A stretch of 64,000 nucleotides of DNA from Corynespora cassiicola (taxonomy: Eukaryota; Ascomycota; Dothideomycetes; Pleosporales; Corynesporascaceae): assembly GCA_022059125.1 (NCBI GenBank), contig JAEUWY010000019.1:372001-436000 (forward strand). The letters are read 5' to 3'. The first letter of the stretch is position 1; each line of letters begins with the position of its first letter. Below are positions 10,730 to 22,600 of the stretch, piece by piece. The notes below the pieces were generated by a model. That model made no database searches. It saw only the letters and a list, made by a program, of their open reading frames with translations, and was not told the origin of the DNA. Both the position numbers and the translations under genes were made by a program.

Positions 10730-12753
10730 ATGGGCTCGTTTCATGCAGAGGATGCACCTTTCGGTGCGGAAGGAAAGAAGGGTATTGACATGTTGGTCGC
10801 GCGCATGCTCCAGACGTATGATTCCAGATATGGCTTGGGATACATGTCGTGCAGCGTGTACGATACGGCGTGGGTGGCCAACGTAACCAAGACGGTGGCA
10901 GGGATTCCGCAATACCTATTCCCTTCATCCTTCCTGGCCATCCTGAATGCTCAACTTCCGGATGGATCATGGGGCGGGCACTTTCACAGAAGAAGAAGAA
11001 GAAGAAGAAGCAGCAGCAGCGTAACCTCATCCAAGGGCTCTACTTGGGCCTCCAAGGAAGCGTCGTACAGCTTTTGCGATGCCATACTTTCCACCATGGC
11101 ATCGCTATACACGCTCATCCTGCATTCAAAGAACTCGCATCAGATACCGGAAATCCGGCTTCCTGCCCCATCGCTAGACGTCCGCATCTCGAACGCAGTG
11201 GACAGTCTGAAGGCCATGCTCCCACGCTGGCGGATAGGAGAATGCAATGCTGTTGGTTTCGAGGTGCTTGCGCCGGCACTACTTGACTTACTCTCAAGTC
11301 AAGGCTACGAGTTTGAGTTTCCCGACCGTGTGAAACTGCTCAAGGTCCGGGATGCCAAGCTATCTCGCATCAACTTGGAGCATCTCCACCGTGCAGCGCC
11401 TTCAGCATTGCTGCATTCTCTAGAGGCATTCCACGGAACTGACGGCCTCGACATGAGCAAATTCAAGCATCACTTGGTGGGTGGGAGCATGATGGCGAGC
11501 CCTGCGGCAACGGCTTCCTACTTGATGAAGAGTAACGAGTGGGATGATTCGGCAGAGGCCTATCTCAGGCTCGTGGTGGAGCGCGGTGAAGGCCAGGGGT
11601 CCGGTGCAGTTCCTAGCGCATATCCTTCGACGAATTTTGAGATGCTCTGGGTGGTCTCCACGCTGGCAGAATTTCATGTCTGGTGTCCGAGTGAGGGCGG
11701 CAAATGGGCCAACTCGATCCTGTCCATGATTAAGCAATCAAAAAGCCAAACCAATGGCCTTGTCGGATTCGGTATGCCATTCCTAACCTCCTTCCTCTTT
11801 GGTGGGAGAAGAGCTAACTCTTTCCAGCACCAGGCATTGAGCCCGACCTTGACGATAGCTCCAAAGCCTCAACAATTCTCAGCCTCATACAGAATGCTGG
11901 GTTCTCAGAGGCGATCGTTGCCGAGTTTGACGGGCCGCGCTGCCTCCGCACCTACCGCGGCGAGCGTGACCCTAGTGTCAGCGCAAACTGCAACGCGCTG
12001 ATGAGTCTGCTCATGGACAACCAAGACTTTGCGGACAAGAGTTCAGCGATTGAGAAGGCGGTGGCGTTTGTGCACGACGCATGGACGGATGCAGAGGGCG
12101 AATTGCTTGATAAATGGGTACGAGCTTCGAGGCCTCGAGGCAAAGGAGCCGCCGACTGACAGGACGTGCAGAATCTTTCGATCCATTACCCCGTGATGCT
12201 TCTTTCGCGGTCGCTCACCGAACTTGTTCTGGCGTGGACTTCTGGTCGCCTCGCCCCCCGGCTGGACCGCACCGTCACGGCCCAGGCCGTGCCTTTGCTT
12301 GTCAAGGCGGCACTGCAGACGCTTTGCGCACAGCACCCGGACGGATCCTGGGGTTCGATGGACTGGTGCGAGGAGACAGCGTATGCCGTCTTGTCGTTGG
12401 TCAGCTTCCTGAGCCTTCCCCTGCCCGTGAGCCTGCGGGTGGTGGCGTCGCACGCAGTGGAGCGGGGCCGCGCCTTCCTGCAGAGAGGCGGCCATGAGAT
12501 TGGATTCCTTTGGATCGAGAAGATTACATACCGCTCCGAGTTGCTGAGGGAGGCGTATGTGCAGACGGCGCTCCACGCGGTGCCCGAGAGGTTGTGGAGG
12601 ATGCAGGAGATGAATGGGCGTGTGTTGGAGTTGGCGGGGATGCTGGACCGGCAGGTGCGGTTCGAGGAGGGAAGGAGCGACTCGCCTGCCAACCCGGGGG
12701 AGAGCACCACCTACAGCGATGGAGTGGTTGCAGAGGCCATAGTGCAGGGCTGA
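10730..12753 (+). CDS. Monofunctional class II diterpene cyclase (copalyl-diphosphate-synthase-like)
   Basis: Exons 10730-11771, 11828-12117 and 12172-12753 (introns 56 and 54 bp) encode 637 aa. Signature segments in order are YGLGYMSCSVYDTAW (about residue 35), LNAQLPDGSWG, VPSAYPSTNFEMLWV, and GIEPDLDDSS with the class II acid motif DLDD (residues 354-357, bases 11845-11856). Then come TYRGERDPSVSANCNAL and, in the last exon, HPDGSWGSMDW and GFLWIEKITYRSELL. These match the gamma-beta half of fungal CPS/KS enzymes, which protonate GGPP to a copalyl diphosphate. The protein stops at TGA 12751-12753, where the alpha domain would begin; no DDxxD/DExxE or NSE motif follows. Family bifunctional enzymes run to about 940-960 aa. 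An Arg7-Ser4 run after the DGSWG motif comes from a trinucleotide repeat. The ATG at 10730 gives the family-like N-terminus. The alternative acceptor at 11834 would also stay in frame. Confidence 0.85.
10987..11019 (+). repeat. Coding trinucleotide repeat (AGA)7(AGC)4
   Basis: The repeat lies inside exon 1 of the class II cyclase and encodes seven Arg then four Ser, immediately after the LPDGSWGG motif. Related enzymes usually have a short variable loop here. Such a repeat is likely to vary in length between strains. Confidence 0.85.
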
Positions 12754-13285
12754 GTCGCCGACGACGGATGGCGGATTGGTAAGCTCGCCATGTATAGAAT
12801 CTAGATGTTGTTATTCGGCCTGGCTGCATCGTGCCTGTCGTCTGAACAAGCTCTGTTTACCCAAGTGCCGCCTGTTTGAATGCAGTGGGACGGCGCAGCA
12901 CGGACGAAGCCGCAGCCCCCACGGATGGATCGCTTGGTGCATCTGTAGTCGGCCGTGCAGCCCGTGCAGCCCGTGCAGCCGGGGTGCCCATCCTTGAGGG
13001 CTGACTCCCAATGAGCTGCCATGTCGCCATTTCTGCGGCCAACCACCTGCTCCGTGCCGGCGAAGCGAAGGCGCTGTAAGCCTCTGTTCCCGATTCCGCA
13101 TGGTGCTGATGAAGCCTCGCCGCAGGCCCGAGTATATATGGACGCGACGGGTGCGAGTGGTTGCCGTGTGGTGAGGGTGCCCCTTCCTTGTTTTGCCTCG
13201 CTCCTTCCCTCCCTTCTTCCCTTGCTTCTCCGATTCCCGCTCCACCCCCCGGACGCTCTCCATAGGCCCTCCGCCCGCCCCAGCC
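12754..13285. other. Intergenic with a short 9-bp minisatellite
   Basis: No gene is visible. A direct repeat of the unit CCGTGCAGC lies at about 12953-12981 (three copies). CT-rich sequence at 13180-13260 precedes the next start codon and looks like a fungal pyrimidine-rich core promoter. Confidence 0.5.
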
Positions 13286-14117
13286 ATGGGCAGCGCACCC
13301 TCCTCGCCCAAGCCGGGCACCCAGTTCCAAGTCATTGGTGCAGGTCTCTCCCGCACAGGCACCGCCTCCTTCAGCGAGGCCCTGCGCATCCTGCTCGACG
13401 GCCCCGTGTACCACGGCGGCACGCAGACGACGCTGGGCAAGCCGGTGGAAATCCAGTCTTGGATCAAGGCGCTCTCGCACTGGCCACCCGTCAGCGACGC
13501 CGAGAAGAAGATTGGTGAGTCGTGTCGGTGCCCTGTTTGCGTGGACAGGCGAATTGACAATGGCAGTGTTTGACGTCCTCAGGGACCGCTTCACAGGCTA
13601 TGCTGCCGCCACAGACGCGCCTACCTCTGGGCTCGTCAAGGAACTCATCGAGCTCTACCCCGAGGCCAAGGTCATCTGCACGGTGCGCGACCCAGACAGC
13701 TGGGTCAAGAGCATGGCCGGCGTGTCCAATTCCGCCACCATGTGGTTCTTGCGTGGCGTCCTGTTGCCTCTGCCCGGCATGCGCCATTTTGTCGACTACA
13801 TTGGAGTCCTGCGCAAGCAGTGGGTGTTTCTGTATGGCGAGCGGGATCCACCCACGAGGAAGACGTTTGATCGACATGTCGAGTGGCTGAAGGAGATTGT
13901 GCCCGAGGACAGGCTGGTGTTTTTTGAGGTCAAAGATGGGTGGGAGCCGTTGTGCAGAGCGCTTGGCAAGGAGGTCCCCGACATTCCGTTTCCGAGGATC
14001 AATGATGGCGAGGCCATTGACAGGTTTGCAAAGGTCATGGTGAAGCGGGGGTTGCTGCGCTGGCTCGTGGTGATTGCCACGCTCGGTCTTGCCATGATCC
14101 CATTTTGGTATGCATGA
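13286..14117 (+). CDS. Sulfotransferase-family P-loop protein with C-terminal membrane anchor
   Basis: Exons 13286-13514 and 13567-14117 (intron 52 bp, GTGAGT..CAG) encode 259 aa. The N-terminus has IGAGLSRTGTASFSEAL, the PAPS/phosphate-binding P-loop of the large fungal sulfotransferase-like family, many members of which are labelled NAD-dependent epimerase in databases. Further family motifs are PVYHGG, KVICTVRDPDSWVKS (the 3'-phosphate-binding RDP..S element) and PFPRIND. The last 20 residues (RWLVVIATLGLAMIPFWYA) form one hydrophobic segment, so the protein is probably tail-anchored. Homologues of this kind are numerous in ascomycetes and mostly uncharacterised. Its place between the cyclase and the P450 makes a tailoring role conceivable but not shown. 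Confidence 0.85.
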
Positions 14118-14635
14118 GATTTGAACAGTGACATGAGTCTCGGCCCAAAGACGTAAACCAAACGAAGGTGTGTGGGTTCGGTGAAGGGCGTGATGCGTGC
14201 GTGGGTGAAGGATAGTTGCCGAGCAGGTGTGATCTGCGTGTGGCTTACTCGCCAGGTCATGTGATGAATGCAACGACATCAATATCGAAACAAGGAGACT
14301 TATCGAGGCAGTGAAGACAAGTGAGCATTATGAAATATCCAAGACCGGTTGAAGGTGTCAAGGGAATCACTTTCTGGTGCAGTCGATACGCCAGCTTCAG
14401 TCTGAAGGCAGACCTGCCACAACCCCTCGTCACCTGAGAAGCTCAATTCACTGGTCTGACTTGCATTTGGCGAAGACAATTAAATTTTGGAAATTTTGAA
14501 AATTTTGGAAAAAAATATAGGGTATGACTCGATGGAGTCTGTGTACGCGACCAGCACGACTATCATACATTTCCACCCTCCCAAAACGCCAACCAAGTTC
14601 CCATAAAGAAAACTCAACAAAAGAGACGCCGGTCT

Positions 14636-15918
14636 TCAAAACGAACTTCGCGCGGACCCAGCGAGCCCCGACTCCACGATACTGATATCATTCCGCACCT
14701 TGATCCCCGTCAACTCCGTCGTATCATCGTCCCACGACCCCAAGCCCGGCCCATCCTTGCGCCCCTGCACGCGAATCTTCGCATTCGAGGAGCCACCGCC
14801 GCTGCTTGCGCCCCAGGACATGGAGCTCTGGCTGTTCTTGGACATTTGCGAGGGCTGCGACTTGAAGAGCTGGCTGATACCCTTGTACTGCTGGGACTGG
14901 GTGATGTGGCGCACGACGGCGGGGAAGAAGGGCATGCAGGCGTTTGTGATGCCGACGATGGGCTCCATGGCAGTGATGAAGGCGACGATGCCGTTTTGCT
15001 TGGTGGGGTTGTCGACCAGGTAGAAGGCCGAGATGAAGACGCGCGTCAGTGTCATTGCGCAGATGCTGGGAACGTCAGTGGTGCTTTACCCCAAATCTGC
15101 TGCGGTTTGGCTCACATGGTACCCATTCCTAGCACGATGCTGAGTCCAATCTTCTTGCGGAGGTTGAGTTTGAGGCCCCAGAGAACCGGCATGGGCAGCA
15201 CAACGACCGCCGTGTCCATGAGCAGGTTCCAGACCGCTGTGAAGCGCTGAAGCATGAGGAGATTGCCGCAGTGGCCGCCCACGATGGTCTTGTTGTAGGA
15301 GAACTCGATTGGGCGGCAGATGAGCAGGGCGCCCAAGATGACGGCTACTAGGGATGACGCATTCAGGCCGACAAACGTCCAATACAGAATCCTCCATGTG
15401 GACACGGAAAAGATGCGGATGTAGAAGAGTAGCATGGAGATTCGCACCATGCATACTGCGGCATTCCAGAGGATCATGATTGAGGGGAAAATCTAGCCCA
15501 GAGAGTCAGCTCCAAAGATGGCGTCGCGAATGCACTGGCGCGTACCTTGGCCGACATGAGAGCATCTTCGAGGGTAAACTTCATGATGTCTTCGCCCCAG
15601 CCATGAGAAAAGGCTGTGTAAACGTCAGCATCATGCTAAAAATGATTTGACAATCACAGCTTCACTTACCCATCCAGGCAATGACTGTCACGCCCACAGA
15701 CAGCAGCTAGTCGGGCATGAGCCGTGCAATTTTCAGAATACCACTTGAATACTCACCAGGCCTGCAAAACAAAAGTAGTCGCTAGCATCCAGCGATGCGC
15801 GAGTGATTCTCCGTGCCCATATCCTCAGAGAAAACGATGTCCACGCCAGAGCGAGGAAAACAATGATGACGACAATGTAGGCTCTCCCCTCCGTGTTGGA
15901 TTCAGGAATCACCCACAT
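14636..15918 (-). CDS. Seven-TM rhodopsin-domain (PTH11-like) integral membrane protein
   Basis: Five exons fit consensus sites: 15918-15757, 15706-15670, 15613-15546, 15492-15116 and 15065-14636 (357 aa). The protein begins MWVIPESNTEGRAYIV and has TM1 (VVIIVFLALAWTSFSLRIWARR). Then follow DASDYFCFAGL, SHGWGEDI, SMLLFYIRIF and GHCGNL. LLMDTAVVVLPMPVLWGLKL, GIVAFITAMEPIVGITNAC and MPFFPAVV complete the fold. The pattern matches the fungal rhodopsin-like integral membrane family that includes PTH11-type orphan receptors. The cytosolic tail is rich in Ser, Gly and charged residues. It probably lies in the plasma membrane. Ligand and role are unknown, and its link to the cluster is by position only. 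Confidence 0.85.
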
Positions 15919-16924
15919 GTTGGCGGTGGATCAACGAGAGGCAGTGGGCATGGAACAGCAAGCCCGATTTGTTGGTACAGTGGGACGTTGAGGCCTTGCG
16001 AGATGTGCTGCTCTGAACTGAACACGAAGAATGGCTTTTTGCGTGCAACGAGTCAGAAATCCTCGTGGCTTACAACGCTCCCGGGGGGGGGGCATTTTCT
16101 GTAATAATCACGCTCTGCTTGCCCAGGCAAACCACCATCAGCGCGGCAGATGTGCTTGCGTACCAAAAATAAGCACTGCATAGAGCTAGGGGGCCACCAT
16201 GGCCTAGTGCCCATATGCGCTACACAATGTGTGCATTAGCACCCACCCTGTGGGTACACTCTTCGGGGTCCGAAAGCCAAGCGCGGATACAGTGGTTTGG
16301 GGAAGCTTGTTTTTCGTTAGATCCGGGGGTTAGGGCTGCGCCGATTGGCCACTCCCACTGATCACCAGGGATCTACGCAAATTCCCGAAAGTGGAGGTGG
16401 CTTGCGAAGGTTGATGTTTGAGCGCAGGGCGAGGGATTGGTTCAGCTGGATGTTGGACGCTTATCTTCTCCACGATTCTGCCTTGATGTCGTCCCCGCAA
16501 ATTAAATCCCTCCCAGACTATTCTTGCGGAGCCACGCAGTTGATACACCACCACCCAGCATGTAAGCTGAGGCGTCCTTAGTCGTCGTGCTGAGTGAGCG
16601 CAGGAGCCTGGCCTGCCACCTGCCGAGGATCCCAACGTTCTGGCATGTCCGAAAGTTACAATACGCATGCCCGCGAGTGACACATGCAAGTTCCCGTGCC
16701 TGACGCTAACGGACAGGAACATGGTTTTTGGACCGCGATTGCGCGATGATGGGCGCTGAGGTATCACAATGGCCTGAAGAGAGAGGCGTGTATCTAATTG
16801 TGGTACGAGGGCAGTGTTGGATAGTGCCCGAGGTGTTATAGTCCAGACAGATCCAATGTGTGATGAGCTCTTCGAATACCAACTCTTCGCACCTTGACAA
16901 TCTTTTCTTTTGTTTGGTACCAAC
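15919..16924. other. Intergenic between convergent/divergent genes; contains a 10-G run
   Basis: No supportable gene lies in this 1-kb region, which holds the divergent promoters of the rhodopsin-domain gene (minus) and the P450 (plus). A run of ten G occurs at 16083-16092. The 211-codon minus-strand frame at 16330-16965 shows no family motif and overlaps the P450 start. Confidence 0.5.
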
Positions 16925-18611
16925 ATGGCGTTCCTACAGACGGCTGTCGAGACAGTCAAGGACAACGTCGGAGTACAATTACTGCTCGCTCTCTTTCTCT
17001 TCTTTGCCTATCCAATCGGTGCTGCCATATACAACCTCTACTTCCATCCTCTTGCGGGTCGCTTTCCCGGCCCCAAGCTCTGGGCAGCTTCAAGATTGCC
17101 CTTTGTTCATGCTCTTCTCACTGGTAGACTGGTGCAACGGCAGCGTGAGATTCACGAAAAGTACGGAGATGTCGTGCGTCTCGCCCCAGACGAGGTGTCC
17201 TTTTCCAACGAAGAGTCCTGGGATGACATTTATTCGTTTCGGCGAGGCCACAAGCGTGCTGTGAGGGACAAGGCCTTCTTTAGTGGTATGTTTCTCCGAG
17301 CTTCGGGACGCTGAACATTGTGCTGAGCACCACACAGCCCCCAACGACGATGTAGACAACATCATCACGACAACGGACCCCAAGTTCCACATGCGCGTCC
17401 GGGGCCTCCTCAGCAATTCCTTCACCGAAGACTCCCTCCGCTCCTTCCACCCGCTCATCCACCGCCACGCCGACGTCCTCGTCGACCAGCTGGCCTCCAT
17501 ATCCGCAAAGTCCCCCACGGGCAAAGGCACCGTCAACATGACCGACTGGCTCAACTTCTTCACCATGGACGTCATCGGCGACCTCGCCTTCGGCGAACCC
17601 TTTGGCTGCCTCGAGCGCGGCGACTACCACGACTGGGTCCGCACCCTCTTCATGTACCTCAAGTTCATGTCCCTGGCCGCCGCCCCGCGCTACTGGCCGC
17701 TCCTCGAGGCTGTCCTCAAGCGCCTGATGCCCGCCAGCATCATGGAGGGCCAGCGCCGCCACGAGAGCTACGCCAACGAGCGCATCAACAAGCGCCTCAA
17801 CTCGGCCGCCTCGCGCCCGGACTTCATGGCCGCTTTCCAGAAGAAGATGGCGGGCCCGCACTCCATGTCGCACCGCGAGATTGCCTCGACGTTCAACTTT
17901 GTAATCGTCGGCGGGTCCGAGACCAGCGCTACCGTGTTGACGGGCCTGTTCTGCCACATTTCGCACGATGAGCGCGTCAGGCGGCGGTTGTGCGACGAGA
18001 TTCGCGCCAGGTTCGAGCGCGAGGAGGATATCACGATTGACAAGGTGCAGGGGCTGCCGTACCTCGAGGCAGTGCTGAATGAAGGCCTGCGCATGTGCAA
18101 CCCGATCCCCTGCGGGCTTCCACGCGTCGTACCACCGGGAGGGGATACATATTGCGGTGTCTATCTCCCTGGAGGCGTGAGTTTGTTTCTTTTTTTTTCT
18201 TCTCGTCTTCTCTTTTTTCGCATGACGACCGTGGACTGACCTTGACACCCCCAGACTCGCCTCGGAACCCGCACCTTCGCCATCAACCGCTCACCCCGCT
18301 ATTTCCATAATGCCGACCGCTTCATTCCCGAGCGATGGCTACCGCTAGGAGAGCGTCCTGCAGAGTACGCCGATGACAAGCTTTCCGCGAGTCGCCCCTT
18401 CAGCGTAGGCTTCCACAGTTGCTTGGGGAAGCCACTGGCCTGGATCGAGCTCCGCCTCGTCATGTGTCGGTTGCTGTGGAAGTTTGATTTTGCAGCCATG
18501 CCAGGTGAGGAAGCGTCATTTGACGACTTTCCAATCATCATGTTGGTGCAGAAGGGCCCAGTAAAGGTCAGTGTGCAGGTTAGAAAAGATCTAAAGCAAG
18601 AGGCGGCATGA
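16925..18611 (+). CDS. Cytochrome P450, CYP65/isotrichodermin C-15 hydroxylase-like
   Basis: Exons 16925-17285, 17338-18176 and 18255-18611 give 518 aa. An N-terminal membrane anchor (LLLALFLFFAYPIGAAIYNLYF) leads to HPLAGRFPGPKLWAAS, the usual microsomal P450 start. The I-helix is VIVGGSETSATVL. The ExxR motif is EAVLNEGLR. The meander shows FIPERWL, and the heme-binding loop is FSVGFHSCLGK with Cys456. All catalytic features are present and no frame break is seen. The closest family by eye is the CYP65-type monooxygenase class of ascomycete secondary metabolism. It is the nearest oxidase to the diterpene cyclases and the best candidate for oxidising their product at the ER membrane. The GC-rich coding region contrasts with the AT-rich island that follows. 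Confidence 0.93.
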
Positions 18612-19590
18612 TGAGAGGACGATGGGGGATGGTAATATGCAGCCATCTCATACTCTGATGAAAGTCCTCTGGCTTGAAGTCACTGGGTCTTTGCCAGTGA
18701 GGAAGAGGCTTTGACCAGCTCAGCAATACCCTGTAACTAGAACTCGCATTGTTGAAGTTATTTGAAAAAAATCATGTTTCTTAGGAGAATAATGGTGTTA
18801 TTCCTCAGTTGATCCATATCTTCAAACCTGGATATAGTGATGATCCGCATCACCAATGGCTACGACTCTCGGGATCATTGAACCACCTCATACACTGTCT
18901 GTTACCGTTCAAAGACAAGATCAAGTGAGACTGGTAATTTATTGATTGACCATTTCGTTTCATGAAGTTGTTGAGTCTTGTTTTAATTCCCCCAGGTCGA
19001 GCAGCAACGAGAACATTTGCACCTTGTTCCACTATCTTTTATTTGATAAAGGAACATCTAAAGATGTTATGTCGTTCATTTGACATGTTGACCTTTGAAC
19101 CGACGGAAGAAAGCTATACTGCTCAATCTCGTATCTTTAGACAATCTACCCTGTCGACATGTGGCTTGTTAACTTTGCACTTGAACTTTCTTTTTCCGCA
19201 GATATGTCATGAGCGTCCATATTCGACCATTTTTTACAGCGTCCTCAGTCTTCATTTATGAAATTGAAACTTCTTTTGAGAGTTGACCCCCAAGAGCTTC
19301 CACAAAAGCTCCATCATCGACTATAATTCGCATCTTGCGAATTCCGCTCCACAACACTCATCAGATTCAAATCCAATCTTTTTAACACCTTTCCTGCATT
19401 CTTCACCCATATGCACTCGAATTCTTTCTTTTTGAAACGACCGAAAACTTTGATCGCCGAATGATTTTTCTTTTCAGTGCCACCTTCAATTCCAGTCATG
19501 GTGGGTGAATACCTCGTTGAATTTTAGATCGTCACGTGGTGCGTTTACGTACACAATGATCTAAGCGAGATGTGGATGTGTGACATGGGC
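18612..19590. other. Intergenic, AT-richer; no gene seen
   Basis: The stretch covers the P450 3' flank and the start of an AT-rich island. Composition drops sharply from the GC-rich P450 exons. I see no motif-bearing frame, no obvious tandem unit and no transposon ends. Confidence 0.5.
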
Positions 19591-19593
19591 CAG

Positions 19594-19601
19594 TATATAA
19601 A
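19594..19601 (+). promoter_or_regulatory. TATA box upstream of array 1
   Basis: TATATAAA is followed by CT-rich sequence (CCTTCCCCCCATG) and then by the first spaced oligo-A elements on the same strand. A second candidate TATA (TATAAAG) lies at about 20016 with a CT-rich stretch after it. No convincing coding frame follows either one. Confidence 0.45.
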
Positions 19602-19639
19602 CCTTCCCCCCATGAACTCGGAGCACTACTTTGCACCAT

Positions 19640-22600
19640 TTGCTTTTAGAAGTCAACTGAAAAATTTCAAAAAAGCATACCAATAAAATATTATCAGCAG
19701 TATATCTGCTTATAACATATAAAAACACTTCTAAAACATGCCTCAGATACAGCTTTAGCAGGCTCTCGAGTTTATAAGATAGAAGGCAAAGCTTGGGTGT
19801 ACTAAACAACCGAAAGAACCTAGGTGTCGCTCCTTGGAAAAATTGACAAGTTCTCAAATGCGGATTACGATTCTAAGACCTCTTCGAAAGTGTGAAATGT
19901 GGCTAACTCAGTGTGACGATCTGGACCCGAGCACTGTGTTTCACTGCGTTACCCTTCTCTTTTCACTCTTAATCACTTTACTTTGCTTTCCCTCATTTTA
20001 TTATCAACTAGTTAGTATAAAGAGCTGGGTACCCTCTGTACCTTTCAGCTCTCTACCTTAGTATAGTTGAATAATATGGAGTACAACCTGAGACCCATCA
20101 TCTCATGTTCGCCTCTTAGTTGACGCTCACACTCAGGCAACGGTTTCAAGGACCAGGTTCTAAAGTAAAGATCTAAAAAGGATCATAAGAAGTCCAAGGT
20201 ATAAAATACTCTATCTCGGACGTATGGACTAGAAGCAAAGAGATATTCTCAAGGCAGGAATATTCTAAAACACGATCCGGGAACATTTATAACAGCCTGT
20301 CCCTTCCTCTAATAAAACTTAAGCCATCTTCAAAATGAACGAAGGGATGAAAACGATTGTAAAAAGTGGATGGAACTTTACCATGATTTTGAAGACTTGT
20401 TCGAAGGTGCTGGAGCAGTAAATGAAGTAAAAAAAAAGTTTCTTAATATTGGAGTATGACAGGTTGATGCTCTTATCAGTGATGGTGGAAAGAGCGACCT
20501 AGTTAGACCATCCTAGCGAAGGCATGGCCTATACCCACCTGGCTAAAAAAAGCCTGCAAAATAGCAAGCAACTAATGTTCTGTTCGCTGTCGCTTTAAAA
20601 TATCCTACGAACCCCTCCAATATGGGAATAAAATAGCTGTATGGCAGAGCCATGCGACTTTAAAAAAAGCTTCGGAATAGCATTATGCTCTTCTTGCCAG
20701 CATACCTAAAAATGCCACGCAGGTATCCCATGTGCTGTTTAAAAACCGCAGCCGCCATGGAGACAGTGTGCAGACTTTGAAACCAGCACACAATAAAGCT
20801 GTGTTCCTTTCAAATGCTTAAAAAATGTACAAATTCAGTGTCACGCAAAACTTCCGAAATGGTTAGGGCTCTGAAACGTGGTCTCGGATTAAATTGTGTT
20901 AGCTTGAGAGCACTTGGCCTCTAAGAAGAAGTATGTGGATTACTAAAACTTACATCACAATGTCTGATGTTGTGGAGACTTCTAAAAGATCCTAGCAAGT
21001 ATGACACGTTCTTTTTGTCTGCGTGACAAGGAAAGCAGATCAATAAAAATGCATGCCTTGAACTGCAGCTCCATAGGAAGACAACAGTTCAGTACTATTC
21101 TATGAATGTAATCGTGCTTTCTGGTGGTGTTCAAAAAGCCAATGGAGCGTGAATTGATGTGGTTTCTAAAAACGGCAAGGAATTCACTCTATGTTGGGAG
21201 AAAATCAAAGAACGGTTCAGGCTTTACGGATGTCCAGTTTCCTCGCGGCACAAAACTTAGTAGGAGCAAAAAGCATGTGCAACTTCAAAAAGGTTCAGAT
21301 GTGTGGAAGATGGAGTAACTAGAAACAGAAAACTCCAAATTATATATCCAAGCTCCTTTGCCTGTTGCAGAAAATGTTTGTATCAACCTTGTAGTGCACC
21401 CTTCCTACTACATAGAAACACTGAAAAATCTTTGTGCTCTGCGCTAAGAGCTGAGAACACGCAGACCAACAGCAGCAACATATCGACATTGTGTTTGGCA
21501 TCTCAAAGACTTGGAATCCTGGCGCTCACCAAATGATAAAATTGGAGCAGAATATAATGTTCAATTTCCTTCTGCTAAGATATTAACCATCCTATCCTGG
21601 AATGTGACACTGAGAGCACTTTGTTTTCATCAAACCTCAAGGCTATTAAACATCTTTGCAAGTGTCACTCACGTTTAGCCACTGAGCACCACAGTAAACT
21701 AAAGCATCTGATAACGTGTTATATGGACACCATAGAGGACTAAAGTGCGCACACATTATTCTGATGGCCATTCGCTGAATATTATGGACAGAATACTCGC
21801 GTACTAAAAGTAAATTTTATCAAATCATATGATGATCGTCGGGTCAACATAGCTCTCAGAAGAACCTGATCCACTGAAATATGCTTGGGCCCGTCTTTAT
21901 GGTTTCTCGCTGGGCGCCGCAGGGGAAATACAAAGTATAGATTCCCGACTTCGACCCCTAAAAATCACCGAGAACTTGGAATATAAGAGTAGAAAAAAAA
22001 ATCAAATGCACCCATTGCGATGTCATTGTTTCCGGCGCTACGAATATAATACTGTTTTGCTGCATGTGCGTCACTGCAAACCTTTGCTCTGCGTCATCTC
22101 GCGGGACAACTAAAAATCTTGAATGGGCGGCATGCTCTGTCTGCAGTCACTATGGAAGAATTCAACAGAATATGATGAGGTACTTTGTCGAAAACCGCAT
22201 ACTTGTTGTACAAATGGGAGAACTAGAATCAGTAAAACGAAGACTTGATGTCCCAACTTCGGAGAATAGAGAACATTCTCCTTGGACGCCATGCGTGGCA
22301 CTAGAAATTCCTTTTGAAACTGGATTGCGCAGTTAATAAAAGCGAGACAAAGCTTCTTGTATTCTAAAACGGCTCGTATTAAGAAAAGTATACGTTGGGA
22401 TTTCTATGTGTGCTGTCAAAAAATGGTTGTCCGAAGAGGGGGACGAGAGAATCAGGATACAACCTAAAAGATAAACATGTCTTGACCGCTGGTGTTCAAG
22501 ATGTGAAAACCATGGGCTAATGTGTGACACCAAGACACACAGGTCGAAAATTCATACCAGTATCTAAGAGCAGAAGAGATGAAAAAAATGTTTTCGTGGC

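Noticed and set aside
21930..21990. A tRNA-like TTCGACCCC stretch
   Set aside because: No matching acceptor stem, D-arm or anticodon arm could be folded around it.
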